Assembly (NCBI GenBank): GCA_028023455.1
Contig: JAQFVV010006200.1
Span: forward strand, 3,417,738 to 3,481,737
From: Epiperipatus broadwayi
Lineage: Eukaryota; Onychophora; Udeonychophora; Euonychophora; Peripatidae
DNA: 64,000 nt
Reading direction: 5' to 3'
A model generated the notes under the pieces. That model was not told the DNA's origin. It was given only the letters and a program-made list of their open reading frames with translations, and made no database searches. Shown one piece after another: positions 34,741 to 47,800 of the stretch (position 1 is the stretch's first letter; each line of letters begins with the position of its first letter). The position numbers and the translations under genes are program-made.

Positions 34741-35699
34741 ATATATTAAACCATTAAAATAATAGATTTTCTGTGTGTTTATATCATACTTGTCTGAAAG
34801 AAACAGATTATTGGCTTGTGGCTGTGCATAAAAATGATCATTTTTTGATACTATGGGGAGGTTTGTTTATTATTTGACTTTTTAGTTATTTTTACTTAGT
34901 ATTGGGTTCAGCAAAGTTTTTACCTGTGTTCATTTATATATTTTTCCATAACCCATGTTTATTTACTGCATGAATAGTGGTCATTATTCTTTTGCATTGA
35001 GTCAACTGTAATAAAGCTTTCCCCATGCCCTGTTTATATATGCTTTTTGCTGTTACAGCACAGGTTACCTGTAGTTCCTTCTCATTGTTTGTTATCAGTT
35101 TCTCTCATGGCTTGGGTCTTGCACCACTTATGAGCTGTGTTATAAAAATTCAGCATATGTGAGATTGTAGGACAATAAAGTCTTCCAATGCTTAATTAAT
35201 AAGTAATCTTTTAGAGATATATATATATTCACACATCCGTAATTGCCAAGTATATATAGAATTCTATTATATTCACACTTGATTATTTAATGAATAAAAT
35301 GAATTCAAAGGGGAGAATTGAAACTATCAACTGACAGAGACAATAACTGATTATTTAAAAGAGTTTATACTAATTTTTTATATGGTTGAGCTAACTAAGT
35401 TCAAACCCATCCATTAATGTGAGCTATTTATTATTTTTGTGTTTTACTTTTGTTATTTTATTAATAAACAGTGTTGTTAAGTGTTAGATTTGATTTGTCT
35501 GACATTTGTTTACTGTTGTTTGCCCTACCAATTGTTTATTTTATCAAGAATCTCCACTCTCCCTGATCTAGCAGCAATAATTAATTTATATCATGGATGA
35601 ACACCTATGTAGGCACTTGTAATGAATATTCAATATTCTGCAATGTGCTATAACTTCTCCTTAATTGAAATCAGGAATTTCTCAGCCATTATGTCCAGA
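34741..35699. other. AT-rich spacer
   Basis: No gene can be supported. The stretch 34960-35190 is less AT-rich and contains AATAAAGC and CAATAAAG words. It may be untranslated sequence or another LTR fragment, without further evidence. Confidence 0.5.
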
Positions 35700-38290
35700 G
35701 AAACCTGTTAGCCACCTTATCTCCTCTTTTCATTACCCACCCAAAGTTTTTCCCATATTTTTCTCTATCATGCTCCACCTCATTTTCACAACATCAACTT
35801 TGTCCACTCTATAGCCTTTATGTCTAGATTCCCCTATTTTTTTCGAAACCCAGCATAAAAACCAAGAACTCACTTTGTGTATAATCTCTTTGTTTATATT
35901 TATTCTCCCACAATTTCATTATATGTATCCATCTGCTTGTAAGCATTTACATTTAATTAACAGATGCCTAATATTTTGCATATCTTCCTTACATAACTTG
36001 CAGACTAAATCATTCACATTCCTCCATTTATGTGTATATTCCTTTGTTGAAAACTATCCTCTTCGAGCCTTAAACAGTAAACTACTTTCCTTGCTATTTT
36101 TGTAAATTAACTCACACCCAATATCTGTTTACTTCTATATATCTTTAAATTCTTTTTATTCTCTATACTAGTTTCCATCTCTTCAACTCCCTATTTTTTA
36201 TTAATACATCTAATCTTCTATCCCATTATTTGACACTATAACATTCAACAATTTTCCTAACACAATCATCCCATCTTTAGTACAAGTATATGGATATAAA
36301 GTCTTTATTCAAATATTCTGCATACTGTACTACTATTCTCATCCATCTTGTTGCCTGCCCTTTACTCATAACCCAATTAAATTCTCTTACTATCCATAAA
36401 TTGCAATCTGTCATATATTTTCATTTTGCTTTTTGCATCTCTCATATAAAAGCTTGACCATCCCTCCTTCTTGAAGTGCCTCCTTTGCCATTCGCATATA
36501 TGCATTTATTCCATGTCTTTCTACTTCTCTTTGTACTTTTTCTAAGTAATCTGACACCGCTTTACTAACACAATGCATCATTATCAAAGTTAACTCTGCT
36601 ACTGCCACTTCCATACAATTCTTGCTACATCATATTTATTATATGAAAACACTTTCTCAGCCCCTTCCTTTTCTTTGCTTCATTTATCAATTTTTTCTCC
36701 CATTCATCCAAGCAATTTCTCTAATTACTTAAGATGATTCCCAAATAGTTATACCTAGTCACCACATTTAACTTATATCCCTCAATATAAATTCTTTCTC
36801 ATTTCTTTCCCCAGCATTTGTCATCATTGCTTTTGATTTTTTTTCACTAAATTTAATCCCCATCTCTTTACCCACCCTTGTGCATGACTTCCATATCTTA
36901 CCTCTGCAAATAAAAGACCTGGTATCGTATACACTTGCTTGCCATCTATTGATAGTACCATCTTCCTAGTCTTTCTCTTGCTCTCTCCATTTCTCTCAAA
37001 TAGAACAAAAACAAAATAGGTGACAGGCATCCTTGCCTTAGTCCCACCTCATTTTTAACCCTGACTGATTCTATATTTCTTAATTGATATGCATAATAAT
37101 TATTTTCATATAATCTTTTAATAAGATCCACTAAAGCTCCAATTCTTCAAATTTGCTAAACTTACCCATAATCTATTTACTTTATCATATGCTTTCTTTA
37201 TATCTATAAAAGACATTATAACTGTCTACCTGTATTCCTACTCATATCTATAAGTTGTTTGACTACAAATGAACTATCTCCTATACACTGATATGTTCTA
37301 AAACCTCCTTGCATTTCTTCCACTATTTTATTTTCTTCCATCCATTTTGCCACCATTCACTCCACCATATAAGCAAAAACTTTAATAACACAGACATTAC
37401 CACTGTCAGTCTATAATTCTTTAACTTTCTATTGACCTTATCTTTTTCTTTAAATAATAGTCTTACTCTTGTATTATCCAAACTATCTGAAAATTCTGTC
37501 CTCTGTGTCATCTTATTAAACTATAATAATAGATTTAATTTTGCCCTATTTGCCAAATTCATCACCATCTCTGCTGTCCATCCATCTAAATTTCTTGCAT
37601 TTTCACTTTTCAATTCTTCCCTGCCTCATTCAATTCATTTTCTGTAAAACTAATATTTCCATTATTATGTGCTTTTATGTTTGTTATTACTCTATTCTTC
37701 ACATCTAACATCTTTTCTATATCCATTACATGCTTATTTAAGATTGTCTAACTCTTCTCTAAAGTTACACTCTTTTTCCTTATCATTTAGTAATACTATT
37801 TCTCCATTACAATCCTTTTAATATATTTCCAAAATTTTTTACTCCCATCTCTTCCACTTTTATTAATATTCTCCAGCAATTTACTATTTAATTTTATTTT
37901 CTCTGTCTATAATCATCTATTTTAGCCAACTTTTTTTAAAAAAATACTTTTCCCATTTAACATTAATATCTTTTTCACTTTCTTTGTTCTTAATAGCACA
38001 CATTCTCTGCATGCTTCTTTCCTCTCTTTTACACTTTTACTAAACTCACTTTTCTATTACTTTTATTCTTCTGAATATTCTCACCTAAAACCATATTTGC
38101 TTTTCCCTCTTGACCACCTCAGTCTTTATATTCATGCCAACAAACTTCCATGATTTCTTCTACTTTTATTTTATATTCTTCTATCTTATTCTTATAATTC
38201 ATTCTCCATCCATATCTTTTATTATCCTTTCTATTTTTATTACTATTTTTCATCACATTACTAACTATTTGTAATATATATAAATTTAGG
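35700..38290 (-). mobile_element. Decayed non-LTR retrotransposon (minus strand)
   Basis: A ~2.6-kb pyrimidine-rich (plus-strand) tract whose minus strand reads, across several frames, as a reverse transcriptase. From 5' to 3': a Lys-rich part with SGRDGSKKFWKYIKRI near 37850, NLDGWTAEMVMNLANRAKLN near 37560, VRLLFKEKDKVNRKLKNYRL near 37430, VGLRQGCLSPILFLFYL near 37035, and the catalytic site as IPGLLFAEVRYGS near 36915. In the catalytic site the expected Asp pair is FAEV, so it is dead. The NYLGI-type motif lies near 36760, and a C-terminal zinc-finger-like CKLCKEDMQNIRHLLIKC near 35980. It is a different family from the RTE copies. The clade is not determined, and I could not find an endonuclease or clear ends. 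Confidence 0.75.
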
Positions 38291-40372
38291 TTAGAAAGGC
38301 CTAGCCCTCTATTGATAGATATTTGTTTAGGCTGTCAGGTATAGTATATATATAATATAATGAAAATTTAATATACAAAGTGGCAACAATAATCATAATT
38401 TTAAAAAAAATTATTAGCATATCAATATTGCAATTATTATTTGTTATTAATATTATCATTGCTGAAAATAATAGTAAAATTATATTAATAATATTACCTT
38501 ATAAAGTAATATTTTAAAATGAAATCAAGATGTCCTTCTATACATATTTTATATATAGCGTTTCGGTGTGTGTCAAATTTTTTTTTTTTAGCGCGGTAAT
38601 ATAGACATAAATTATTCAAAATAATATTAGTATAATAATAATTTTATTATTGCACATATACGATTAAAATTACACTTAATAGTAGTAAAAAGTTTTAACA
38701 TAATATTCAAATATCTACTTGTGTATGCAGAAGTGTTTATATTTTTTAGATCTGTATAAATTCAAAAGAATATAGTCACAAAATATTTACGTAAATTTAT
38801 TACTATTGATGTTAATAATATTATTATGAAACTATAAATAAAAATAAAATAATATTTATTTAAATATTTACAATATGCATATTTTGTTTGTGGTGTGAGA
38901 ATGTGTATTTTAATTTCAGTAACAATTAATATTGTATTTAAATATTTAAAAATATTTTGTAATTTTAAAAATACTTTCATTGAAAATTGGTGCTTTAATT
39001 TCTTAAAGTTTTAATAAATTTCCTGCTACCTATTGAATGATGAGATTTTCCTGTAAAAAAAGTAAGAGTAAACATTTTTAATCAAGATGATCTAATTAAT
39101 CATATAACACAAACCTATAACTAGACTGCTTAAGATTTGTTCTTTTGCTGTCTGCAGGAGAACTATAAAGAGGATAAATATAGAGAACTAAGCAAACATT
39201 TGCCTCTATATAGCAAATGTACATTGAAGTTGTTCTAAACAGATAATTAAAATATTTAACAAAGTTCATCATTTGGTAATGCACTAAAAGAAAGAAATTT
39301 TTAATTCAAATATGAAATCTTCAGTTCATTTTGGAATGCTATTTTTTATGTAAACCATCATATCATCTTGCTTATTATCTAAAATTTGCCTGAGATTATA
39401 TTCACTATAGTTAACTTAAAGTTTTCTAGACAAATGCCTATGTATTGGCTAGATTATTAAAATGAATTTTAAATAATGGATTTTTATGTTTGTAAAAATA
39501 TTTTTGAAAGAAATACTAATTGAGAAATCAACAAACTTATTTATTATTTCTCACACTGAGAAAATAAAAATTTTCTGAACTTATATGGAATATTTGAAAC
39601 TTATTGTTATTACTGAATTTCATTTAAGCTCAAACATCATTATTAATTCTACTATAAAAAATAAGTTTATTCATCCATCCATTGTTGGAATTTTGCATTA
39701 TAAAAATGTGTAAGAATTATATACCACACCAAAGAAATAAAAACTTATTGTAGTTATATGGAATATTTAAAACGTTGAATTTCATTTAAAAAGCTTAAAC
39801 ATCATTATTAATTCTACTATAAAGAATAAATTGTAGTCATCCATTTATTGGGATTTTATAATATAAAAATGTCTAAGGATTTAATTGTTTCAAAGATTTT
39901 AGATTGCATCAATATAAATATTTTTGAACTGTTAAAAAACTTAATATCATTTGAATTACAAGGATATATTATATTTATTGAATTAACTCAGTTATTATCA
40001 TATTTAGTGTTATGTGTTTAATAAAATTCTCACTTGAAGAAAGATATAACAAAAGATTATACAGGTAATGTATTTAAATTTTATAATTACAAATTAGTAT
40101 AAGTGTATGTGTATTATTATTTTGTATCATGGAGATCAGTTGTTGAATAGTTAAAAAAAGTAATAATTATTTATAGTTAAGATATATTTAATATTAGTCT
40201 CTTAAGTTAGTCATATATTTCCATAATTAAAGATATAAAATGAAAGTGATAAATATAGTTGAAATATTTTATAAATATTATTTTATTCACTTAGATACAT
40301 CAATGATTTTCCCAGAGAATATATAGTATAATTTCCAAAATCACACTTTTTCTTTATGTTTGCCATAATGTC
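38291..40372. other. AT-rich spacer with a diverged local duplication
   Basis: No gene is supported. Two blocks, about 39582-39715 and 39757-39873, are diverged copies of each other. Both contain AACATCATTATTAATTCTAC and a following ATAAAAATGT word, so they are an old tandem duplication of about 150-175 bp. Confidence 0.55.
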
Positions 40373-40428
40373 ATATAAATACAATTTCCACAAACTTCAA
40401 ACACTTTTTAGCAAAACTCTTTATTTGT

Positions 40429-40474
40429 ACATACACAGACATCTATATTTCGACTGATCTGCAGTCTTCTTCAG
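40429..40474 (-). ncRNA. Hammerhead-ribozyme-like motif, copy B
   Basis: Minus-strand CTGAAGA core with stem II GACTG/CAGTC unchanged (loop CAGAT). Stem III is ATATA against TATGT, still fully pairable with one G-U pair, the loop is longer, and A follows at the cleavage position. It is the inverted partner of copy A. Confidence 0.4.
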
Positions 40475-40546
40475 AGCAATTCTACTTTTTTGATCAAAAA
40501 AGTAGAATTGCTCTGAAGAAAACTGCATCAAAAAAGTAGAATTGCT

Positions 40547-40588
40547 CTGAAGAAGACTGCAGGTCAGTCGAAACGTAGGTGTACGTAC
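40547..40588 (+). ncRNA. Hammerhead-ribozyme-like motif, copy A
   Basis: CTGAAGA (fits CUGANGA), one extra A, stem II GACTG/CAGTC around loop CAGGT, GAA, then stem III ACGTA/TACGT around loop GGTG, followed by A (a GUA cleavage triplet). Cleavage would fall after 40587. Stem I pairs poorly (AATTG against CAAAT with a two-base bulge), and the extra A after the core is unusual, so activity is uncertain. Confidence 0.45.
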
Positions 40589-40641
40589 AAATAAAGAGTT
40601 TGCTAAAAAGTGTTTGAAGTTTGTGGAAATTGTATTTATAT

Positions 40642-41454
40642 AGTATAATTAATGATACTTATGACACTGATACTTTAATAAATATTATTTGTTCAGTAAA
40701 GTTAAAATCCTGATAACATTGTATTATAGTTATATTTATAATATGAACTTAATAAGTCTTATGTACTGCCATTAGTATCTATTAAAATTAGGTGAAATAA
40801 AACTATTTGTTAATAGTGTATATTAGTTTATTGTCTGGATGCCTATAGGAAACAAATATTATTTAACAAGAGATCTAATAAACTTTTTTTTTCTGTTGAC
40901 TGTTTATATTTCAGCTTAATGTGTTTTCTTTTTACATCACATTAAGATATAATACACATTTAGTCGTTAATAAAGTATTTTCCTAATTAAAACATCATGA
41001 GAATATTAAAAATTATTGTTGAGAATTTATTGTGATTAATTAATTTATTGTGAGTTAATTAATAATAATATAATTTTTTTGTTTTTTGTTAATAAATATA
41101 TTTTATTAATTACCTAGTCTTTGGCTTTATTTTTAAATGCTCATCACCTATCATTTGAATAAATAAATATGGTCACATTATTTTGTTGTGTTATTTTAAA
41201 GATTCACTGCTTTAAAGAAACACTGTTCCTTTTCTTTTGATACTCTCATATAAATATCCATAGTAATAGTTGCCTTACTTAATCTTTTAAACCTGAGATT
41301 GTATTAAATTGTACTCGTGTAATATGAAAGGTTAAAATAGGATCATTAGCCTAATTAAATGATTTTAAATTTAATTGCTATTTATTCATTTCCAGTTAAA
41401 GAAGAAATTTTATATGAGAAGTAAGAAATATTTGGTTACACTATATATGTATAT
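40642..41454. other. AT-rich spacer
   Basis: I see no gene or repeat family member here. Confidence 0.5.
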
Positions 41455-43374
41455 TATAACGATCAGGGTTTCTGGAGATCAATCTGAGTCTTACCGTATC
41501 TACACTACAGAACACCACTAGGCTACTTGAACCTAGAAAATTTATAGAGTAGGCAGATACGCACTGTTAAAGATCCAACTTTTACACATATTTTATTCCG
41601 ACCATTAGCCCAATGCCACTATCTCAGTGAGACACAGAGATTTATAAGATATAAATTCTTATCTAATAATATTTCACTTAAAAAAATAAATAAAAGCAGC
41701 CACTGCCAGTAATTAACACACAAACATTTATTTACGCACATATAAATTTTGAATCATTTTAGAATCACTTTTACTTTAAAATTTAACTTACATTTTAACT
41801 TTGATTTTTAGAATTTAATTTGCATTTAAACTTTTATTTTCTAAGTTCACATAGATGAATTTAATATTTTATTAAAGTGTCGAGTATGAATAGACTACAT
41901 AGATTGCATTTGAAAGGAAAATATTCTATCCCTTATTTAACCGTAGGCCAAAAGTCCGCAGTTAAATTAACGTCAATCCATCTGATACATCGATGTATTC
42001 TATGCAGCAAGAATATGACAGCACAAATACCATACTGTCAGTAATGTACATCTGAACAGCATGGTTATAGAAGACATTGACTCTCATCTAGACAGGAATA
42101 CTACATCTGTCTGATGAGAAGAGCAATTAAAAAAACTCCATAGGAAGGGACTGCATTTTTCTTCTTACTAGCCCATTCCATAGGCAAAAAGGGGGTGTGC
42201 GGCATAATATGTGATCCTGCACGTAGCAGACCTCATACTACATTTACTAATTACACCAATATATCCAATCCATTGACCCAATTTAACTATGAAACAAATA
42301 ACCTAAGATTTACCCTCCCTTAAACTAACATAACTTTACGAATCTAAGCAACCATTCACGCCCAACATTTATATAATTTATTTTAAAAGAAAAAAAAAAT
42401 CATAATAAAAACTTAAAAGAACAGAAAAATAAATTAATGGAAATGATTTACAAAAAATAATACATTCAATAAAACAATTATTATTAACTGATTAAGTTTG
42501 GTCAGATAGGAATTTCTATTGCAATAATTTAAATACTGGGAAAGTTTATACTTAGTGTTCATTAATTAACTAATGTTCTTACAGTTTTAACATACTGGAA
42601 AAGTTTCTTTCTTAGAATTAATGTTCATTAGTTAGAGTTCTTACTGTTTTAAAAATCCATGCTTAACAGTTGCTTGCCATTTGGAGCCAGCGTTAATTCC
42701 CACGCCGTCCTAAAGAGATTGGTATCCAGTTAGCCATTGGTCCTTTATTGTAACTGGTATTTAATTGCCGGGCCCAGATGTCCTATAGTCCGCAATATGG
42801 GAAAACAATGTTTCATTTTTTTTTTAGAACAATTGAAGGTGCATCTTTCAATCCCTTCTCCAACTCTCTCCGACTTAACACATATCTCCTCTAATTCACA
42901 TCTCTTTCCTTTTATAATAAGCTTTTGGATCCAGTGGACATTACGTCATGATGATGATGATCTTTTCATTCTGGTCTTTTCCTGAGGGATTTCTTTTATT
43001 GGCTATTAGTTTCTATTGTTTTTTCTCTCCTATCTTACCTTTTCTTATATATTTTGAAATGCCCAAGGGCTAGTTCACTTGGACTAATTAATAATCATTT
43101 CCATTTTACAATAACATTAATTAATTTATTGTACATTCTTTTATCTTTAAATCTTTCAAGTCTTTTTCTTAATATTTAGTTTTAAAACTTTTTATTTTTT
43201 TTAATAAAGTTTTCTTCTAATAATTTTTTTCATCTGTGCGATTTTATATATATAAAGTTTAAATGACTTTTAATTTTCAATTTTTAAAAAAACAAATTTT
43301 TTTTATTTGCGAACTTTATTTTTAATGTCTAAAGTTTTAAAATAAATAATGTAATGGCGTGTGTGCCCGTTACA
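41455..43374. mobile_element. Candidate solo LTR (about 1.9 kb)
   Basis: The minus strand would begin TGTAACGGGCACACACGCC at 43374 and end ...CTGATCGTTATA at 41455: near-inverted ends (TGTAACG / CGTTATA) as in LTRs. Four to five bases of TA-rich sequence match at the flanks (ATAT), which is weak evidence. The interior is less AT-rich than the surroundings, especially 41460-41600, 41930-42260 and 42660-42800, and lacks any gene. The 82-codon plus-strand frame at 42737 has no recognisable domain. It may instead be an unrelated repeat. Confidence 0.35.
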
Positions 43375-43701
43375 ATATATTGTAATGGTATACAGTAAAG
43401 GTATATTTAAATCACATGATATGATATTTAAACAAAATATATATATATTGCCAAACTTCATTTTCAACTGAAATAAAAAGGTTTATAGATCAAATAGGGT
43501 TTGATTGACCAAATAGTGACCTAAGAGTAATGTGGTGAGAAATGATTTGAATCCACCTATCCCCATTATGTACTGTTTGTCCTATAATGCTATCTCTTTC
43601 ACATGTAGATTATAATACTTATAACTAATAAATTGATATTCAATAATCATATACATCAAATAATAAAGTTTAATTTAGTACTACACTATTAATAATAGAG
43701 G

Positions 43702-43859
43702 CAAAACTCTCCATGTAGTAGTATCACCCATTGCAAGCCTGAGTAATCAATGGATGCAAGAAGGTTTGTGCATAAAATTCCTATCTAGTGTCTATTACCC
43801 AATATCCCCAGTCTAGTTTTTAGCTTGCATTGAGTGACAATACTGTATGTAGAGTTTTG
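43702..43859. mobile_element. Second copy of the fold-back MITE family
   Basis: The ends CAAAACTCTCCATGTAGTAG and ...GTATGTAGAGTTTTG match the outer arms of the 7.5-kb element. The left inner segment (AATGGATGCAAGAAGG, GTGCATAAAATTCCTATCT) matches its left inner arm. The right half does not mirror it, so this copy is not a palindrome. Confidence 0.75.
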
Positions 43860-44097
43860 TCTCTGTTTTAACAGCTTGTGTAAGCATAGGAAATAGTGAT
43901 CATATGATGTTTAGTGGTTTAATATCAATAATGCACAGAAGAAGAGAAAGACAAACATTTTTAAATTTTAATAAAACAAAATTATTTTAATAAAACAAAA
44001 TAATAGTGAATACTAACAAGCAAATGAATATGACATAAATGAGCATTTTAATTATATATATATACAAATGGAAAAAGTTTAATAAAAAATACTTCTT

Positions 44098-44263
44098 AAT
44101 AATAATAAATGTTTACAATTGAAACTAAATAATGATAGTAAAATACTTTAAAAATCTAAAATTAATATTTAAATACATGTAATAATAATAAATGTTTACA
44201 ATTGAAACTAAATAATGATAGTAAAATACTTTAAAAATCTAAAATTAATATTTAAATACATGT
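44098..44263 (+). repeat. Exact 83-bp tandem duplication
   Basis: The unit beginning AATAATAAATGTTTACAATTG (44101) recurs at 44184 without any mismatch I could find through AAATACATGTA. It is AT-rich, non-coding and evidently recent. Confidence 0.9.
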
Positions 44264-44289
44264 ATATTATTTATACTAAACTTAATGAA

Positions 44290-44890
44290 ATTATAAGACT
44301 TAAACTTAGACTTCCAAGCTCCCTACAGCTATCCAATCCATCGACAATATGCATGTATTTAAATTTTATATTTTCAGCCTGTATTTTGCCCATACCTCTT
44401 CTGTATAATTAAATTGGACATATTAAGGTCCTATGTGTGAGGGGTCATATTGCCCTAAGATCAGCATGGGTATGACAATAATATTGGCCTCAACAAGAGC
44501 TTTGAGTATTCCACCCTCAGATTTTCAATGATATGGATGGCTGAAGAGTTGGGGAGTGGAGAAGATTGAAGCTTGTCCATTATAGTTTTAATATTTGCTA
44601 TCTTAATATAAACTGAGTACTGATTGGGTGGATGATAGTGATCTGAACCAATTGATGAATCGTGGTTCAGCATTTAATACGTATGTAGAAGGTTATTTTA
44701 CTGATTGGGTGGATGATAGTGATCTGAACCAATTGATGAATCGTGGTTCAGCATTTAATACGTATGTAGAAGATTATTTATCTTTTTTGCATGTATGTGG
44801 TCATATGTATTGATTATATAAAATGGATTGATAGCTGTAGGAAACTTGGAAGTCTTAATTTAAATCCCTTATAATTAAATCTAAAATTAA
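44290..44890 (+). repeat. Interspersed repeat family, copy 4
   Basis: Related to the three units at 61846-63110. Shared words in order are TTGCCCATACCTCTTCT, GAGGGGTCA, ACAATAATATTGGC, ATATGGATGGCTGAA, GAAGATTGAAGC(T/C)TGTCCATTA and TTGCTATCTTAATATAAACTGAG. An 81-bp unit (44621-44701, 44702-44782) is tandemly doubled inside it, giving a 27-codon direct repeat in one frame, but I see no sign of a real protein. Confidence 0.75.
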
Positions 44891-47800
44891 TAAAAATTGA
44901 GTAATGAATTAGACAAAATAAGACTCCCATTCCGATACTTAGTTTTCAACTTGTCTGAATCTTTGAGCTCAAACAGAAGAAATAAAAAAAATACTGTTTT
45001 ATCACACTCTTGATTACTTCTGTGCACTCAATTTAAGTTTTCATAATGACAAGACGGTCTTTTTCTCTTCTTTGAACAGATTCTTCATTTTTTCCAGGAT
45101 ACTTTTCTTTGAGAAATATAAAACTAATTGCAGCTTTAGTAATTATTTAAATTCTGAATATCCAACATTAAAAGCTCATTTCTGGTAGTTTTCACTTTTA
45201 TATAATTTTCAGTTGATGTTGCATCTATAAATGAGGAAAAAAATTAAAGAAACTAAAATTGTTTCCTAGGCTGGTCCAGCAGACTTTTATGAAGTTTCAA
45301 AAGATTTCTAGGCAAGCTTACATCTTCACAGCACAGTTAGTATACTTATTGAAGTCTAGAGCTTTAGTCTTAATTTTTTCATAATATTGAATTTTTTTCA
45401 TAACGCTATGATGTTTCAGTCAATAACCACTTTGTGAAGTGATATTGCTTATTTTTCTTCTATTTGCTTTACTGGTAACTTATTATAATTTTCATTGGTG
45501 TGGATCTAGTTACAACTGGTTTCTTCCAAAAGCTGATCTGATTCTGCTTTTTTAAAAATTGTGGCTTAAAAACTTTTTTCAATAGATAGTGCACAAATAA
45601 TCTTTTTTAAAAGACATTTATTTTACTGCCCTGGCTATTTTTTAAGAGTTAATCTATTAATTATTACCCATTAAAACATAAATTTATAAAAATGATATAC
45701 CATTATAAATCAAAATATGACTGAATTTTTATCTTTTCATGTCTAGGCATATATTACTTAACATTTATTTTAATAAAGAAAATGCTCATATAAGTTATAG
45801 GGCTGCACCAGTTTATTTAATCTTTGATATTTGATTTTAAATAATTTGCAGTATTTTCAAAATATTGATTAATAATATTATTTATTCTTTATGTACAAAT
45901 AATTATATATGTGCATTTTATATTTATTCATTTCAAATTATAAATATATATGTATATCCTTGCTACATTGTGGGTCATGAGACCAATTCATCTCAATATA
46001 TTTAAAAAATTAAAAATAATCAATTTAAAACAAAATCGAAATAGGCAACTCAATATCAATAAAAATATTATTTAATATATCAATCCAGCTTTCATTCCTT
46101 AATGGAACCTTTTCAAGATGTTTCTTTTTACACAATCACATGACAAATTACCCTACAGCAACTCCCCCAATGGACATTATTTATATGACAATAAATATAA
46201 TTATTAAAATACATGCATTAAATACAATTATTGAAGTACTTATATGTACATACAAATAATTAAATTTATTACAGTCCTTTTTTTTTCTCCCATAATATAT
46301 ATATGTCACAAATAATCTAAAAAAAACAATAATCCCTTCTATTTTTTAAAAAAATAACTATAAAGTTTCAAATAATCTCACAATGCCCATTTCCCCCTAA
46401 TTGTGCTGGACCCCTTTAATCATGTTTACACATTTGTTTAATATATATATATTGAGATAGATCATTGTTTATCTCGATTCATAATTTATATTTAAAAATA
46501 AAACTAGTTGGCAATTATAAATTAAAATTCAGGTTTTACAAGTTAAATTTATATTTTTCTATCAAATTTAGATTTGTATTATAGTCAATTTTGAATTTAG
46601 TTTTAAAAGATAAAGAAACTAAATAAAGTTGTTTTAAAACTTATAGAAAAAAGCTTAATTAAATATTAATTAAGAAAATTTTGCTCAAATAATTTATTTC
46701 ATTATTAATTGAAATTCTTGGAAAAAGGATTTCTTTTAAGCTTTGTTTCATGTTTTAAAATATCAAACATTTTTGGGGAGTTATTATAGCTAGTTGTTAT
46801 CTGTAAACATGTTGGTTACAGATCTAAAGCATTTTGTAAATGTGAGTGATCAGAAATAATTAATGGCTTGTTTTAATTAAATGCGTTTTGCAGTTTGTAA
46901 TGATATAAAAGGACTGATTTAGAAAATAATTTTTGTCTTTGGCCTTTCATTGCTATCTTTGCTCACCATCCACCACAACTGATTGCTGTCACTATAAAAT
47001 ACAAAGAACCTCTGACAGCATTTGAACTAATAAGCATGTGCTGCTAAGAAACTACTACATGAACGTTATTTCCAGAGCATGGAGCCCTTAAACATCAGAT
47101 GTCAAATTCTGTTTTCTGAATTTGATCCAATGCTGTGCCAACTATTTTCACATATATTAAATTGTGGTTTAAACAGACACACTTTGAAACAGTGAAGGTG
47201 AACAAATTGTCAAAACAAGCTCTATCTAGAAACCTGATTGTGATTAGGCTTTGTAAATAGAAATATATTACTAATAAACCACCAAATTGTTCTCTTTTCA
47301 AAAATGTACGTACATAAATGTAATTTGTAAAAAAAATAAAAATAAATGTAATTCTACATTTATAGAGAAACAATATTTTCACAGCTGTTTCTTGGACTTG
47401 GGGTAACCAATAAAATTTAAATATCACAGGCCAATATTTTGGAGAATTTATAATTTTAATCATGTGATATTGATTTTATTTATATTTTATACTAATTTCG
47501 TTTTATAACACTTGCTTTAGTTTTACAGTTTGACTTATCTTTTAAATATTTTTATTTTAAAAGATGTAGAGGCTACTTTTAAAATTTAGTTTGGTATAAC
47601 AGTTTACAGTTTTGTTTCTAAAAATGTCCCCCTTTTCCTCCTAAATAGTCTTAAATAACAGAAATAATTTAGTAAGGTTTTGGATGGGGTAAGATAAAAA
47701 ACAAAACAGCCTTAAAGCATCCTACTGCAGGACAAAGATGATATGAGGCACTGGTGAAGAAGAAATATTCATCAGGCCAATAAACTATTAATAGATGATG

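Larger units (their letters stand above)
40373..40641. mobile_element. Inverted-repeat element with hammerhead-like motifs
   Basis: Arms 40373-40430 and 40583-40641 are inverted copies of about 58 bp (TATAAATACAATTTCCACAA at the left end). Inside, a 34-bp word with AAAAGTAGAATTGCTCTGAA is tandemly repeated and also inverted. Each side carries CTGAAGAAGACTGCAG...CAGTCGAAA, the layout of a hammerhead ribozyme core. Penelope-like retroelements are known to carry hammerheads in their terminal repeats, so this may be a pair of inverted terminal-repeat fragments of such an element. No coding sequence remains. Confidence 0.65.

Noticed and set aside
45230-45560. Possible hAT-type transposase remnant on the minus strand
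   Set aside because: Translation in all minus frames gave no block that I could match to a transposase motif with any confidence.
47095-47463. 122-codon minus-strand ORF as a membrane protein gene
   Set aside because: Phe/Ile-rich composition is what AT-rich random frames give. No domain, no G+C rise like that in the histone gene, and no neighbours supporting it.
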